Shown here one piece after another: positions 23,829-32,164 of a DNA stretch of 64,000 nucleotides. The notes beneath the pieces are model-generated. The model saw only the letters and a list, made by a program, of their open reading frames with translations, was not told the origin of the DNA and made no database searches. Source of the stretch: Bryobacterales bacterium. Lineage in GTDB: Bacteria; Acidobacteriota; Terriglobia; Bryobacterales; Bryobacteraceae. A program made the position numbers and the translations under genes. Location: positions 62,001-126,000 of the forward strand of contig JADKID010000043.1 in the NCBI GenBank assembly GCA_016721425.1. The letters run 5' to 3'. Every line of letters starts with the position of its first letter. The first letter of the stretch is position 1.

Positions 23829-24654
23829 GGTCAAGCAGGCGCTGCACCTTGTGCCGTCGCTGCTGGTTTGGCTGGACGCGCGCGCCATTACCTATCGCCT
23901 GGACGAGGCGACTGCGGGTTACGCGAACGCGCCGCAAAAGGCGCTGCCGCGGGAAGAAGTGCCGGACGGGTGCCAGTTGGTGATCGTGCTGGGCGGCGAC
24001 GGTACGCTGCTTTCCGCGGCGCGGTCCATCGCCGGCCGTGATATTCCGCTGTTCGCCGTGAACCTGGGCGGGTTGGGCTTCCTGACGGCAATCTCCACCG
24101 AGGAGCTCTTCCCGGAACTCGAGCGCGCACTACGCAACGAGCACCGCATCGCCAAGCGGCGGATGCTGGCCTGTGAGGTGCATCGCGGCGGCGAAGTGGT
24201 GGCCCACTATGAGGCGCTGAACGACGTGGTGATCACCAATGTGAACATCGCGCGCATGATCGACCTGGTGTGCAATGTCGATGCCCATTTCGTCTGCCGC
24301 TATAAGGCCGACGGCCTGATCATATCCACACCCACCGGCTCAACAGCGTACTCGCTGAGCGCCGGTGGCCCGATTGTCTTCCCCAGCGTCGGCGCACTGA
24401 TCATGACGCCGATCTGCCCGCACACGCTGACCAACCGGCCGGTGCTGGTGTCGGACAGCAGCGTGATCCAGATCCTGAATCTGGCCACGGAGAACAACGC
24501 CTATCTGACCATCGACGGGCAGGTGGGCGAGCCGCTGAAGGAACAGGACCGCGTGATCTGTAGAAGCAGTCAGAAATCCCTGTCTTTGATTCGACCGCCA
24601 CGTATGCTGTTTTTCGATGTACTCAGACAAAAATTGAAGTGGGGTGAGCGTTGA
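23788..24654 (+). CDS. nadK: NAD kinase
   Basis: 288 aa from ATG 23788, preceded by AAGGAG and giving the family start RTVGIISKPEV; longer in-frame readings are only overlap with tlyA. Catalytic GGDGT (~70), the NE/D-type ALNDVVIT and the signature YKADGLIISTPTGSTAYSLS are intact. Phosphorylates NAD to NADP. The stop (TGA) overlaps the TTG start of the gltP-like gene. Confidence 0.95.
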   Translation: MEPIRTVGIISKPEVKQALHLVPSLLVWLDARAITYRLDEATAGYANAPQKALPREEVPDGCQLVIVLGGDGTLLSAARSIAGRDIPLFAVNLGGLGFLTAISTEELFPELERALRNEHRIAKRRMLACEVHRGGEVVAHYEALNDVVITNVNIARMIDLVCNVDAHFVCRYKADGLIISTPTGSTAYSLSAGGPIVFPSVGALIMTPICPHTLTNRPVLVSDSSVIQILNLATENNAYLTIDGQVGEPLKEQDRVICRSSQKSLSLIRPPRMLFFDVLRQKLKWGER

Positions 24655-25871
24655 AAAAGCTTTCGTTGACCAGTTGGATCTTCATCGCGATGGCCGCGGG
24701 CATCCTGTTCGGCCATTTTTTCCCTGAGATCGGCAAGGAGTTGACTCCGATCTCCAACATCTTCATCCGCATGATCAAGTCGATCATCGCGCCGCTGCTG
24801 TTTGCCACCCTGGTGGTGGGCATCGCGGGGTCGGGCTCTGCGAAGGCCATGGGGCGGATCGGGCTGAAGTCGATCATCTACTTTGAGATCGTCACGACGG
24901 CCGCGCTGTTTGTCGGCCTGGTGGCCGTGAACTGGATCCAGCCGGGCGCGGGGTTGAGCATCGACCGCGCGGCGCAGACCGGGCTGCCGCAGGTGAAGCC
25001 GTCGCTCGTGCAGATCCTGGAGCACACCTTCCCGAACTCGATTTTCGATTCGATGGCGAAGGGCGAAGTGTTGCAGATGGTGGTGTTCTGCTTCCTCTTC
25101 GGAACGGCGTGCACGATGATCGGTGCGAAGGCGCAGCCGGTGGTGACGTTCCTGCAATCGCTGGCCGACGTGATGTTCGAGTACACGAAGTATGTGATGT
25201 ACCTGGCGCCGCTGGGCGTGGGCGCGGCGATGGCGGCGACCGTAGGGTCCAAGGGCATCGGCGTTCTGCTGGGTTTAGGCAAGCTGGTGCTGACGCTCTA
25301 TGGCGCGCTGATCGTCTTCGTGGTCGTGGTGCTGGGCGCGGTAGTGGTGATCACCAAGATCCCGCTGCGGCGGTTCTGGTTCTGGGTGAAGGATCCCTAC
25401 ATCCTGGCATTCTCGACGGCATCGAGCGAGGCGGCTCTGCCGATGGCGCTCAAGAACATGGAGAGCTTCGGCGTGCCGCGGCACATCGTGGCGTTCGTGT
25501 TGCCGACAGGGTATAGCTTCAACCTCGATGGGACGACGCTGTACCTGTCGATGGCGTCTGTGTTCATTGCGCAGGCGGCGGGCGTGAACCTGAGCTGGCA
25601 TGAGCAGATCATGATGATGCTGACGCTGATGCTGACCTCGAAGGGCGTGGCGGCGGTGCCGAGAGCTTCGCTGATCATTCTGGCCGGCACTCTGGCGACG
25701 TTCAATTTGCCGCTGGAGGGCATAGCGCTGTTGTTGGGCGTGGACACGTTGATGGATATGGCGCGGACCTCGGTGAATCTGCTGGGCAATTGCCTGGCGA
25801 GCGCCGTGGTGGCGCGGTGGGAAGGGCACGATTTGACGCCGCCGCCGGAGGCGGAGGTAGTGGAAGCGTAA
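24651..25871 (+). CDS. Dicarboxylate/amino acid:cation symporter (DAACS)
   Basis: 406 aa with TTG start at 24651, overlapping the nadK stop. The signatures FSTASSEAALPMALKNM (hairpin 1), GYSFNLDGTTLYLSMASVFI (NMDGT-like segment) and TSKGVAAVPRASLIILAGTL identify the glutamate/C4-dicarboxylate symporter fold. Eight helices plus two re-entrant loops expected. Substrate (glutamate, aspartate or dicarboxylates) not resolved. Confidence 0.92.
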   Translation: MKKLSLTSWIFIAMAAGILFGHFFPEIGKELTPISNIFIRMIKSIIAPLLFATLVVGIAGSGSAKAMGRIGLKSIIYFEIVTTAALFVGLVAVNWIQPGAGLSIDRAAQTGLPQVKPSLVQILEHTFPNSIFDSMAKGEVLQMVVFCFLFGTACTMIGAKAQPVVTFLQSLADVMFEYTKYVMYLAPLGVGAAMAATVGSKGIGVLLGLGKLVLTLYGALIVFVVVVLGAVVVITKIPLRRFWFWVKDPYILAFSTASSEAALPMALKNMESFGVPRHIVAFVLPTGYSFNLDGTTLYLSMASVFIAQAAGVNLSWHEQIMMMLTLMLTSKGVAAVPRASLIILAGTLATFNLPLEGIALLLGVDTLMDMARTSVNLLGNCLASAVVARWEGHDLTPPPEAEVVEA

Positions 25872-25889
25872 GGGAAGGAGCGACCAGCC

Positions 25890-26651
25890 ATGATGCTTGG
25901 ATCCGTAACTTATAACGTCCTGAAGGACTGGGATCTGGAGACCGTCATTACGAAGTTGGAGCAGGCCGGCTTTGAGGCCGTGGAACTGCGCACCAGCCAC
26001 AAGCACGGCGTGGAGCCGTCGATCAGTGCCGAGGAGCGCGCCAAGGTGCGCGCTCGCTTTGAGAAGAGCAAAGTCCGGTTGTTGAGTTTCGGCTCGACGT
26101 GCGAGTTCCATTCGCCGGACCCGAAGATTCGCAGGATCAACATCGACGAGGCCAAGACCTGGGTCGACCTGGCGCACGATACCGGCGCTTGGGGCGTGAA
26201 GGTGAGGCCGAACGGATTCCCCAAGGGCGTGTCTAAGCACGAGACCATCGATACCATCGGGGCGAGCCTGCGCGAGTTGGGCGAGTACGCGCAGGGCAAG
26301 GGCGTGGAGATCTGGCTGGAGGTGCATGGCTCCGAAACGCAGGCGCCGCCAGTTTGCGCGGGGATCATGCGCGCGACCAAGCACGACAGCGTGGGACTGT
26401 GCTGGAACTCAAATCCGACGGACGTGATCAATGGCAGCGTGAAGCAGTCGTTCGATCTGCTGCGGCCGTGGATCAAGAGCTGCCACATCAACGAACTCGC
26501 CAATGACAAGTATCCGTGGCGCGAGCTGTTTACGCTACTGCGGGCGTCGAAGTATGAGCGGTACATGCTGATGGAAGTGGCCGAGAGCAAGGAACCCGAG
26601 CGGTTCCTGCGTTACTACCGCGCATTGTGGAAGGAGCTGAGTAGACCGTGA
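25890..26651 (+). CDS. Sugar phosphate isomerase/epimerase-like TIM-barrel protein
   Basis: 253 aa, AP-endonuclease-2-like TIM barrel. Candidate metal ligands lie at the strand ends: VELRTSHKHG, LLSFGSTCEFHS, IWLEVHGSE, VGLCWNSNPTD, IKSCHINE and MLMEVAES. Ribosome binding site GGAAGGAG (25873-25880). It carries no signal peptide, so it is cytoplasmic. The stop overlaps the next GTG start (GTGA). In related genomes such proteins accompany oxidoreductases of sugar catabolism; here the actual substrate is unknown. Confidence 0.82.
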   Translation: MMLGSVTYNVLKDWDLETVITKLEQAGFEAVELRTSHKHGVEPSISAEERAKVRARFEKSKVRLLSFGSTCEFHSPDPKIRRINIDEAKTWVDLAHDTGAWGVKVRPNGFPKGVSKHETIDTIGASLRELGEYAQGKGVEIWLEVHGSETQAPPVCAGIMRATKHDSVGLCWNSNPTDVINGSVKQSFDLLRPWIKSCHINELANDKYPWRELFTLLRASKYERYMLMEVAESKEPERFLRYYRALWKELSRP

Positions 26652-29041
26652 AGAAGCTGGTAATCGCACTGTTCGTTGCCGTGGCGCTGATGGCGGCGCC
26701 GCCTGCCCCGGAGACATTCTTCGGGCATAAGATGGGCGCCGACAAGATGATGCTCGACTGGTCGAAGGTCGTCGGGTATTTTCAGGCATTGGAGAAGGGC
26801 AGCGAGCGGGTGCGGTTCCGCGAGTACGGGAAATCCACCGAGGGGCGGCCGATGGTGATGGCCATCATCAGCGCGCCGGAGACGCTGCAGCGGTTGGACC
26901 GGTTCCAGCAGATCCAAAAGAAGCTGGCGGACCCGCGGGTGACAAGCGTGGAAGAGGCGGCGCGCCTGGCCGCCGAGGGCAAGACCATTGTTCTGATCAC
27001 GTGCTCGGTGCACGCCACAGAGATTGCGTCCACGTCCACGGCGATCGAGTTTGCGCATAAGCTGGCGACGTCGGCGGACGCACGGGTGAAGACGATTCTC
27101 GACAACACCATCGTGCTGCTGGCGCCCTCCATCAACCCGGACGGGCTGGATCTGGTGACCCAGTGGTATCGGAAAACGCTGGGGACGGCGCACGAGGGCA
27201 CATCGCCGCCGGTGCTCTATCAGAAGTATGTGGGGCACGACAACAACCGCGACTGGTACATCTTTTCGCAGGCTGAGAACCGTGCGGTGGTGAGCCAGAT
27301 TCACAACGTGTGGCATCCGCAGATCGTCTACGACGTGCATCAGATGGGCATCACGGCGGGGCGGATGTTCGTGCCGCCGTGGATGGACCCGGTGGAGCCC
27401 AACATCGATCCGCTGATTGCCCAGCAGTGCAACATGGTGGGGATGATCATGGCTGCGGACCTGACCGCGGCGGGGCGCAAGGGCGTGGTGGTCAATGCCA
27501 TGTACGACTATTGGACGCCGGCGCGGCACTATCAGAGCTATCACGGCGGGCTGCGGATCTTGACGGAGAGCGCGAGCTCGCGGCTGGCCTCGCCGGTAAA
27601 CGTGAAGTTCGAGCAGTTGTCGAATCAGTCGCAGGGCTACAGCGCGCGGGAGAAGAGCTGGAATCATCTGGAGCCGTGGCCGGGCGGCGACTGGACACTG
27701 CGCGACATCATCACGGATCAGTTGATTGCGATGGAGAGCCTGTGCCATACGGCGGCGATCCGGCGCGAGGACTTCCTGAAGAACTTTTACGCGATCAACA
27801 AGCGGGCGGTGGAGCGGCGGGGGCCGTATGCGTTCCTGCTGCCTCCCACTCAGACCGATCCGGGAGCTGCCAAAAAACTGCTCGAAACGATGGATTTTGG
27901 TGCAATAGAGGTCGAAAAGGCGAGTTTAGCGTTCACCGTGGGCGCAAAACAGTATCCGGCTGGAACGTTTGTGATCCGCATGCAGCAGCCGTGGTCGAGC
28001 TTCGCGAAGACGCTGCTGGAGCGGCAAAAATACCCGGATTTGCGGCAGTATCCCGGTGGTCCGCCGAAGCGGCCGTACGATGTGACGGCGCACACGCTGC
28101 CGCTGCTGATGGGCGTGCAGGTGGAGGTAGCGGAGGATCAGTTTCAGGCAACGCTCACGCGGGTGAAGGACTTCTCGTTTCCGGCCGGTGCGGGGCTGAG
28201 CGCGTCCGATAGCGATTCGTGGAAGCGCGTCAATCAGGCATGGAAGGCTGGCACGCCGGTGTGGCGGAACGCGCAGACGGGCGATTTCGCTGTGGGGGCG
28301 CGGCAACCGGCGGGCTTTGCGCCGATGAAGAAGCCGCGCGTGGCGATCTACAAGAGCTTTGTGCCATCGATGGATGAGGGCTGGACGCGGTGGCTGGTGG
28401 AACAGTTCGGCTGGGAGTATACGAGCGCCACGAACGCTGATATCCGCGGGGGCGGGCTGCGCGACAAGTACGACGTGCTGGTGTTCGCGGACCAGAGCGC
28501 GGCTGCAATTCAGAATGGCTATCGGCAGGGCGCGATGCCGGATGAGTACACGGGCGGGCTGGGCAGAGAGGGCGCCGATGCGCTGAAGCAGTTTGCAGAG
28601 GCGGGCGGGCGCCTGGTGTTCTTCAACGACGCGGGCGAGTATGCGGTGGAGCAGTTGGGGCTGAAGGTGAAGAACGCGCTGAAGGGCGTGACGAATCGCG
28701 ATTTCTACTGCCCCGGGTCGCTGTTGAACGTGAAGCTGGAGGCTGGGTCGCCGCTGGGCCTGGGGCTGCCGGCGGAGTTCACGGTGTGGAACGAAGGCAG
28801 CCCGGTGTGGGAAGCGGAAGACGGGGCGGGGAAGGCCGCCAGTCAGGCGGTTGTCCGTTACTCGGCGGCGCCGGTGCTGGCGTCGGGGTGGCTCCTGGGT
28901 GAGAAGTATCTGACAGGCAAGCCGGCGCTGCTGGACGTGGCAGTGGGTCAGGGGCACGTGGTGCTGTTCGGCATGCGGCCGCAATACCGGGCGCAGAGCT
29001 GGCTGACGTTGAAGCTGTTTTTCAATTCACTTGTGATGTGA
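26648..29041 (+). CDS. Secreted M14-family zinc carboxypeptidase
   Basis: 797 aa with signal peptide (KKLVIALFVAVALMAAPPAP) and GTG start. The N-terminal ~350 residues are the peptidase: zinc ligands H122 and E125 in CSVHATEIAS, NPDGLD, NNRDWYIF and a third histidine in YDVHQMG (~231). The C-terminal half (APMKKPRVAIYKSFVPSMDE, VLVFADQSAAAI, LVFFNDAGEYAVEQL) resembles the glutamine-amidotransferase-like domain found fused to such peptidases. Likely cleaves peptides outside the cytoplasm. Its last 20 bp overlap the convergent gene. Confidence 0.9.
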   Translation: MKKLVIALFVAVALMAAPPAPETFFGHKMGADKMMLDWSKVVGYFQALEKGSERVRFREYGKSTEGRPMVMAIISAPETLQRLDRFQQIQKKLADPRVTSVEEAARLAAEGKTIVLITCSVHATEIASTSTAIEFAHKLATSADARVKTILDNTIVLLAPSINPDGLDLVTQWYRKTLGTAHEGTSPPVLYQKYVGHDNNRDWYIFSQAENRAVVSQIHNVWHPQIVYDVHQMGITAGRMFVPPWMDPVEPNIDPLIAQQCNMVGMIMAADLTAAGRKGVVVNAMYDYWTPARHYQSYHGGLRILTESASSRLASPVNVKFEQLSNQSQGYSAREKSWNHLEPWPGGDWTLRDIITDQLIAMESLCHTAAIRREDFLKNFYAINKRAVERRGPYAFLLPPTQTDPGAAKKLLETMDFGAIEVEKASLAFTVGAKQYPAGTFVIRMQQPWSSFAKTLLERQKYPDLRQYPGGPPKRPYDVTAHTLPLLMGVQVEVAEDQFQATLTRVKDFSFPAGAGLSASDSDSWKRVNQAWKAGTPVWRNAQTGDFAVGARQPAGFAPMKKPRVAIYKSFVPSMDEGWTRWLVEQFGWEYTSATNADIRGGGLRDKYDVLVFADQSAAAIQNGYRQGAMPDEYTGGLGREGADALKQFAEAGGRLVFFNDAGEYAVEQLGLKVKNALKGVTNRDFYCPGSLLNVKLEAGSPLGLGLPAEFTVWNEGSPVWEAEDGAGKAASQAVVRYSAAPVLASGWLLGEKYLTGKPALLDVAVGQGHVVLFGMRPQYRAQSWLTLKLFFNSLVM

Positions 29042-30362
29042 TAAGAACGTTCTTCTCCTGGAAGACGGAAGCACCCGGCGTGACCTCCACTCGATGTTGA
29101 CCGGGGGCTATTGCCCACGGTAGGACGTAGCGAATTTCGTCCGGCGCGACGGAGATCAGGGGCACAGGAATTCCGTCGATCTTGACCTCGATTCCGCCGA
29201 GCGTGAACGGGAGGGGATCCGCGGCGGTCTCCAATCTGGACGCCAAGCCTCGCCCCATGAGCACGCACTGCTGGGATTGCAGGCAGATCATTTGGCCGGC
29301 GTCGATTGCCACCGTGCGGCCGACTACCTCCGTCACGTCGAGGGCGTCCACGTCGATGCGCAGCAATCGGCCGGCGAGCGTGACGGCCCACACCACCTGA
29401 CCGTCGCCGGAGAGAGTGGCCTCCGCGAGGCCCGCAGTGTCGTGGGTGAGTTGCTGAAGCTCTCCGGTGATGAGATCGAACAACCACGCTTGAACCCGCA
29501 GCTGATCGTTTTCGGCGGCCCAGTTGGCGGCAGAGAGAAACAGCAGGCGAAGGCCGTCATCGCTCAGTGCCGGTTGGGTGCAGCCCTCCTCCGCCCATAC
29601 CAGCGGAAGGTCCGCCTCGGCGGCGACATCGTAGAGCATCAGCTGGTGAGGAGTGGCGGCGGTTTCATAGACCAGGTAGCGCCCCTGGTTCTCGATGATG
29701 GCTGACGACGCGGGCATGGACGTCTTCGCTACCGTCAGTACGCCATCGCGGGAAGCCAGCATCACAGTGTCATTGACGTAGGGATTCACATACACGGCCA
29801 GGCCGTTGTTGGCAATCACCCGCCGCCCAGGGGCCGCCACGCGGTCCGGCCGAGCTGGCACCCGTGTGACGGTGTTGGTCCAAAGATCCAGAACGGCCGG
29901 CTCCGAAATTGCCGCACTGGACCCATAGTTGAAGGCGTAGTGCCCATCGGCGCTCAGGCGAAGGGTTCCGCCCCGCTTGAGGGAGTCTGCCCAACTGGCC
30001 GTGCTCAACTCCGCCATGGATTGTTCGACGAAGACGCAACGGGAGCCGCCGATGCATGGGCGCACCGTGTTGAGCGTCTGAACTACGCCATCCGAGCTCT
30101 GGTCCCTGGACCAGAGTTGGTAGAAGGTCTGCTGCGTTGGAAGCAGGGGCGGAGGCGATGCCGGGAGCCGCTCCTCCAAGAGCCGGACGCCGGCAGTGGT
30201 TGCCTCGAATAACTTCGGCCAATCGTGGGTCGCATCTGACTGGAGGCTTAGGCTGGACGAGAACACGACGCTTGCGCCATCGCTCGGAGTCACCAGCCGG
30301 TTGTATTGAGCGGACAGCTGAAAGGCCAGAATCAGCAACAGGAACGAGCCTGTGAACTTCAT
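29022..30362 (-). CDS. Secreted beta-propeller-like protein with Solibacter-type C-terminal domain
   Basis: 446 aa, signal peptide KFTGSFLLLILAFQLSAQ. The middle has TolB/WD-like blades (RLSADGHYAFNYGSSA, QPALSDDGLRLLFLSAANWA, EATLSGDGQVVWAVTLAGRL). The last ~70 residues, LGGIEVKIDGIPVPLISVAP then DEIRYVLPWAIAPGQHRVEV, resemble the Solibacter C-terminal domain (TIGR03437). That domain is a lineage marker of unknown role, often at the end of extracellular proteins. Gap to the upstream OmpA-like gene is 18 bp. Confidence 0.75.
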   Translation of the reverse strand: MKFTGSFLLLILAFQLSAQYNRLVTPSDGASVVFSSSLSLQSDATHDWPKLFEATTAGVRLLEERLPASPPPLLPTQQTFYQLWSRDQSSDGVVQTLNTVRPCIGGSRCVFVEQSMAELSTASWADSLKRGGTLRLSADGHYAFNYGSSAAISEPAVLDLWTNTVTRVPARPDRVAAPGRRVIANNGLAVYVNPYVNDTVMLASRDGVLTVAKTSMPASSAIIENQGRYLVYETAATPHQLMLYDVAAEADLPLVWAEEGCTQPALSDDGLRLLFLSAANWAAENDQLRVQAWLFDLITGELQQLTHDTAGLAEATLSGDGQVVWAVTLAGRLLRIDVDALDVTEVVGRTVAIDAGQMICLQSQQCVLMGRGLASRLETAADPLPFTLGGIEVKIDGIPVPLISVAPDEIRYVLPWAIAPGQHRVEVTPGASVFQEKNVLITSQVN

Positions 30363-30380
30363 GGCTCTTCCAGCATACGC

Positions 30381-31418
30381 CTACTTTTTGACGAGCTCGA
30401 CTCGGCGGTTCTGCGAACGGCCCTGCGGCGTGTCGTTGGAGTCGATCGGTTTGGTGGCGCCGAGACCGGCTGTGGTGAGGCGGGCGGCGTCTATCTTGAA
30501 CTGGGCGACGAGGACGGACTTGACGGCCTCGGCGCGGCGGCGGGAAAGGTCCAGGTTGGCGGCGGCGTTGCCGACCGAATCGGTGTGGCCTTCGATGAGG
30601 AGCTTCAGGTTGGGGTTGGTGTCCAGGCCCTTGGCGATGGATTGGATGACGGGTGCGGACTCGGGCTTGAGACGGTCGCTGGCGGTATCGAAGAGGATGC
30701 CGTGGGTGACGAAGCGGCCGGAGGAAGAGATCACCTGGGAGAAGTCCGGGGTGGACTCGGCGAAGCGAATGGAACGGTAGCCGATGGACTGGTTGGCGCC
30801 GTAGAAGTCATTGGCGAATTCAACGGAGTTGATGGCGGCCATCTCAACCTGATTGAAGTCGAGTTGCTTCTCGCCGTTGAGGAAGACGCGGAGACGGCCG
30901 TCCTGAATCCAGAGGGCGAGCTTGACCGGTTCCTTCCAGTTGGTGGGGACCCGCTTGCGGCCGAGTTCCTGGTATGGCGCGCGCAGGGAAGCCACCAGAT
31001 CCGTGTCTTTGCCTCCGTTGGCGGTGGTGCTGAGGGTGAATATCTGTTTGCCGCCACCGGAGAGGATGAGCGTGGAGATGACGCGGTTCGTGTTTTCGGC
31101 CACGAGTTCCGCTTCGAACGTGAAGTTCTTGGGGAGGGCGGTGAGGTTGGGGAACATGGTGCCGCGCGCGGTGGCGGTAAGTTGACGGACGTCACCGGCG
31201 GCCCGGAGTTCGGGGGCGGCGCCACGAATCTTAAAATGGGGCGGGGCGTCACCGGGGCCCATGTCGGTGAAGTCGTCGAAGAAGAGGGTCTTTTCGCCCG
31301 GGATAAAGGCGGACTTGAGAGTGGTCATCTCCGGCTGGGCGGCCGGGGTCTGGGCCCGGGCGGGGAGGGCGACAAACAGGAGGGCGGACGCGATAGCGGC
31401 TGAACGGAGGGTGAACAT
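30381..31418 (-). CDS. OmpA-family outer membrane/peptidoglycan-associated protein
   Basis: 345 aa from ATG 31418 (FTLRSAAIASALLFVALPARAQ signal). Residues ~60-220 form a beta-rich domain (TLFFDDFTDMGPGDAPPHFK, FYGANQSIGYRSIRFAES) of LamG-like appearance. The C-terminal OmpA domain reads GILFDTASDRLKPESAPVIQ, LLIEGHTDSVGNAAANLDLS and QNRRVELV, keeping the Asp and Arg that bind diaminopimelate. Probably anchors to peptidoglycan; the N-terminal domain's ligand is unknown. Confidence 0.9.
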   Translation of the reverse strand: MFTLRSAAIASALLFVALPARAQTPAAQPEMTTLKSAFIPGEKTLFFDDFTDMGPGDAPPHFKIRGAAPELRAAGDVRQLTATARGTMFPNLTALPKNFTFEAELVAENTNRVISTLILSGGGKQIFTLSTTANGGKDTDLVASLRAPYQELGRKRVPTNWKEPVKLALWIQDGRLRVFLNGEKQLDFNQVEMAAINSVEFANDFYGANQSIGYRSIRFAESTPDFSQVISSSGRFVTHGILFDTASDRLKPESAPVIQSIAKGLDTNPNLKLLIEGHTDSVGNAAANLDLSRRRAEAVKSVLVAQFKIDAARLTTAGLGATKPIDSNDTPQGRSQNRRVELVKK

Positions 31419-31516
31419 CAGGTACCTCTGAAGAGCGGGAGCGATAGTGCGGCACAAGGCCGGACTGAGTTGTATCACTTCACGCAGTTTGAGGCAAGGG
31501 GGCCTGAATCTCCCGG

Positions 31517-32131
31517 TTACCTCTTCAGGCGCAGTTTCAACGCGGCGTTCACTTTGGCGGTGACCTTCTGCACTTTCGGTGTGGCGTCGATGGTCACAAT
31601 GTCGGCGGCCGGATAGTAGGCCTTCGCCATATCCATCTCGCGGTGGTAATCCTTGAGGCGCTGCTCGAGGGTTCCGTCCTTGGCCTCGTGGGAGCCCTTC
31701 ATTCGTTTCATCACGACGTCATCGGGGATGGCCAACTGGATGACGAAGGTATAGGGGAGCTTGCCTTCCTTGGATAGCTTGGCGATGAAATCGGCGTGGT
31801 CCTTCGTGGCGGGATAGCCGTCGAGGATGAGGCCCTTGGTGACGTCGATGGAGGCGAGCTTTTTGGCGAAGAGTTGATTGAGGAAGGGATCGCTCTCTTC
31901 GGTCATGCCGGCCATCGCCTTGGCTCGGTTGGCGCGGAACCCATCGGGATCAACGGCGATGAGATCGTGCCGCGCGACGACGGGAAGATTGTATGTTTTG
32001 GCGGCGGCGGCGGCCTGGGTGGATTTGCCGCTGCCGGGCGGGCCGATGAAGAGAATGACTGCGGCGCCGGTGGGTGTCTGCGCGGGCAGGAGTGTGCAGA
32101 GCAGCAGGAGCAAACTGGCGGCGAGTTTCAT
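31517..32131 (-). CDS. Adenylate-kinase-like P-loop protein with an N-terminal signal peptide
   Basis: 204 aa. Starts with a convincing signal peptide (KLAASLLLLLCTLLPAQT) directly before a nucleotide-kinase core: Walker A FIGPPGSGKST (~29-37), LILDGYPAT (compare LDGFPR in adenylate kinase) and AIPDDVVMKRM. There is no zinc-type or long LID insert, as in short adenylate kinases. The arginines expected in the LDGFPR and LID regions are partly missing, so activity is uncertain. If exported it would act in the periplasm, which is unusual for this fold. Lies between the DUF1501 gene (33 bp upstream) and the OmpA-like gene. Confidence 0.75.
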   Translation of the reverse strand: MKLAASLLLLLCTLLPAQTPTGAAVILFIGPPGSGKSTQAAAAAKTYNLPVVARHDLIAVDPDGFRANRAKAMAGMTEESDPFLNQLFAKKLASIDVTKGLILDGYPATKDHADFIAKLSKEGKLPYTFVIQLAIPDDVVMKRMKGSHEAKDGTLEQRLKDYHREMDMAKAYYPAADIVTIDATPKVQKVTAKVNAALKLRLKR

Positions 32132-32164
32132 GCAGCCATTCTCGCAGGGTTCGCAACTTCCCGC

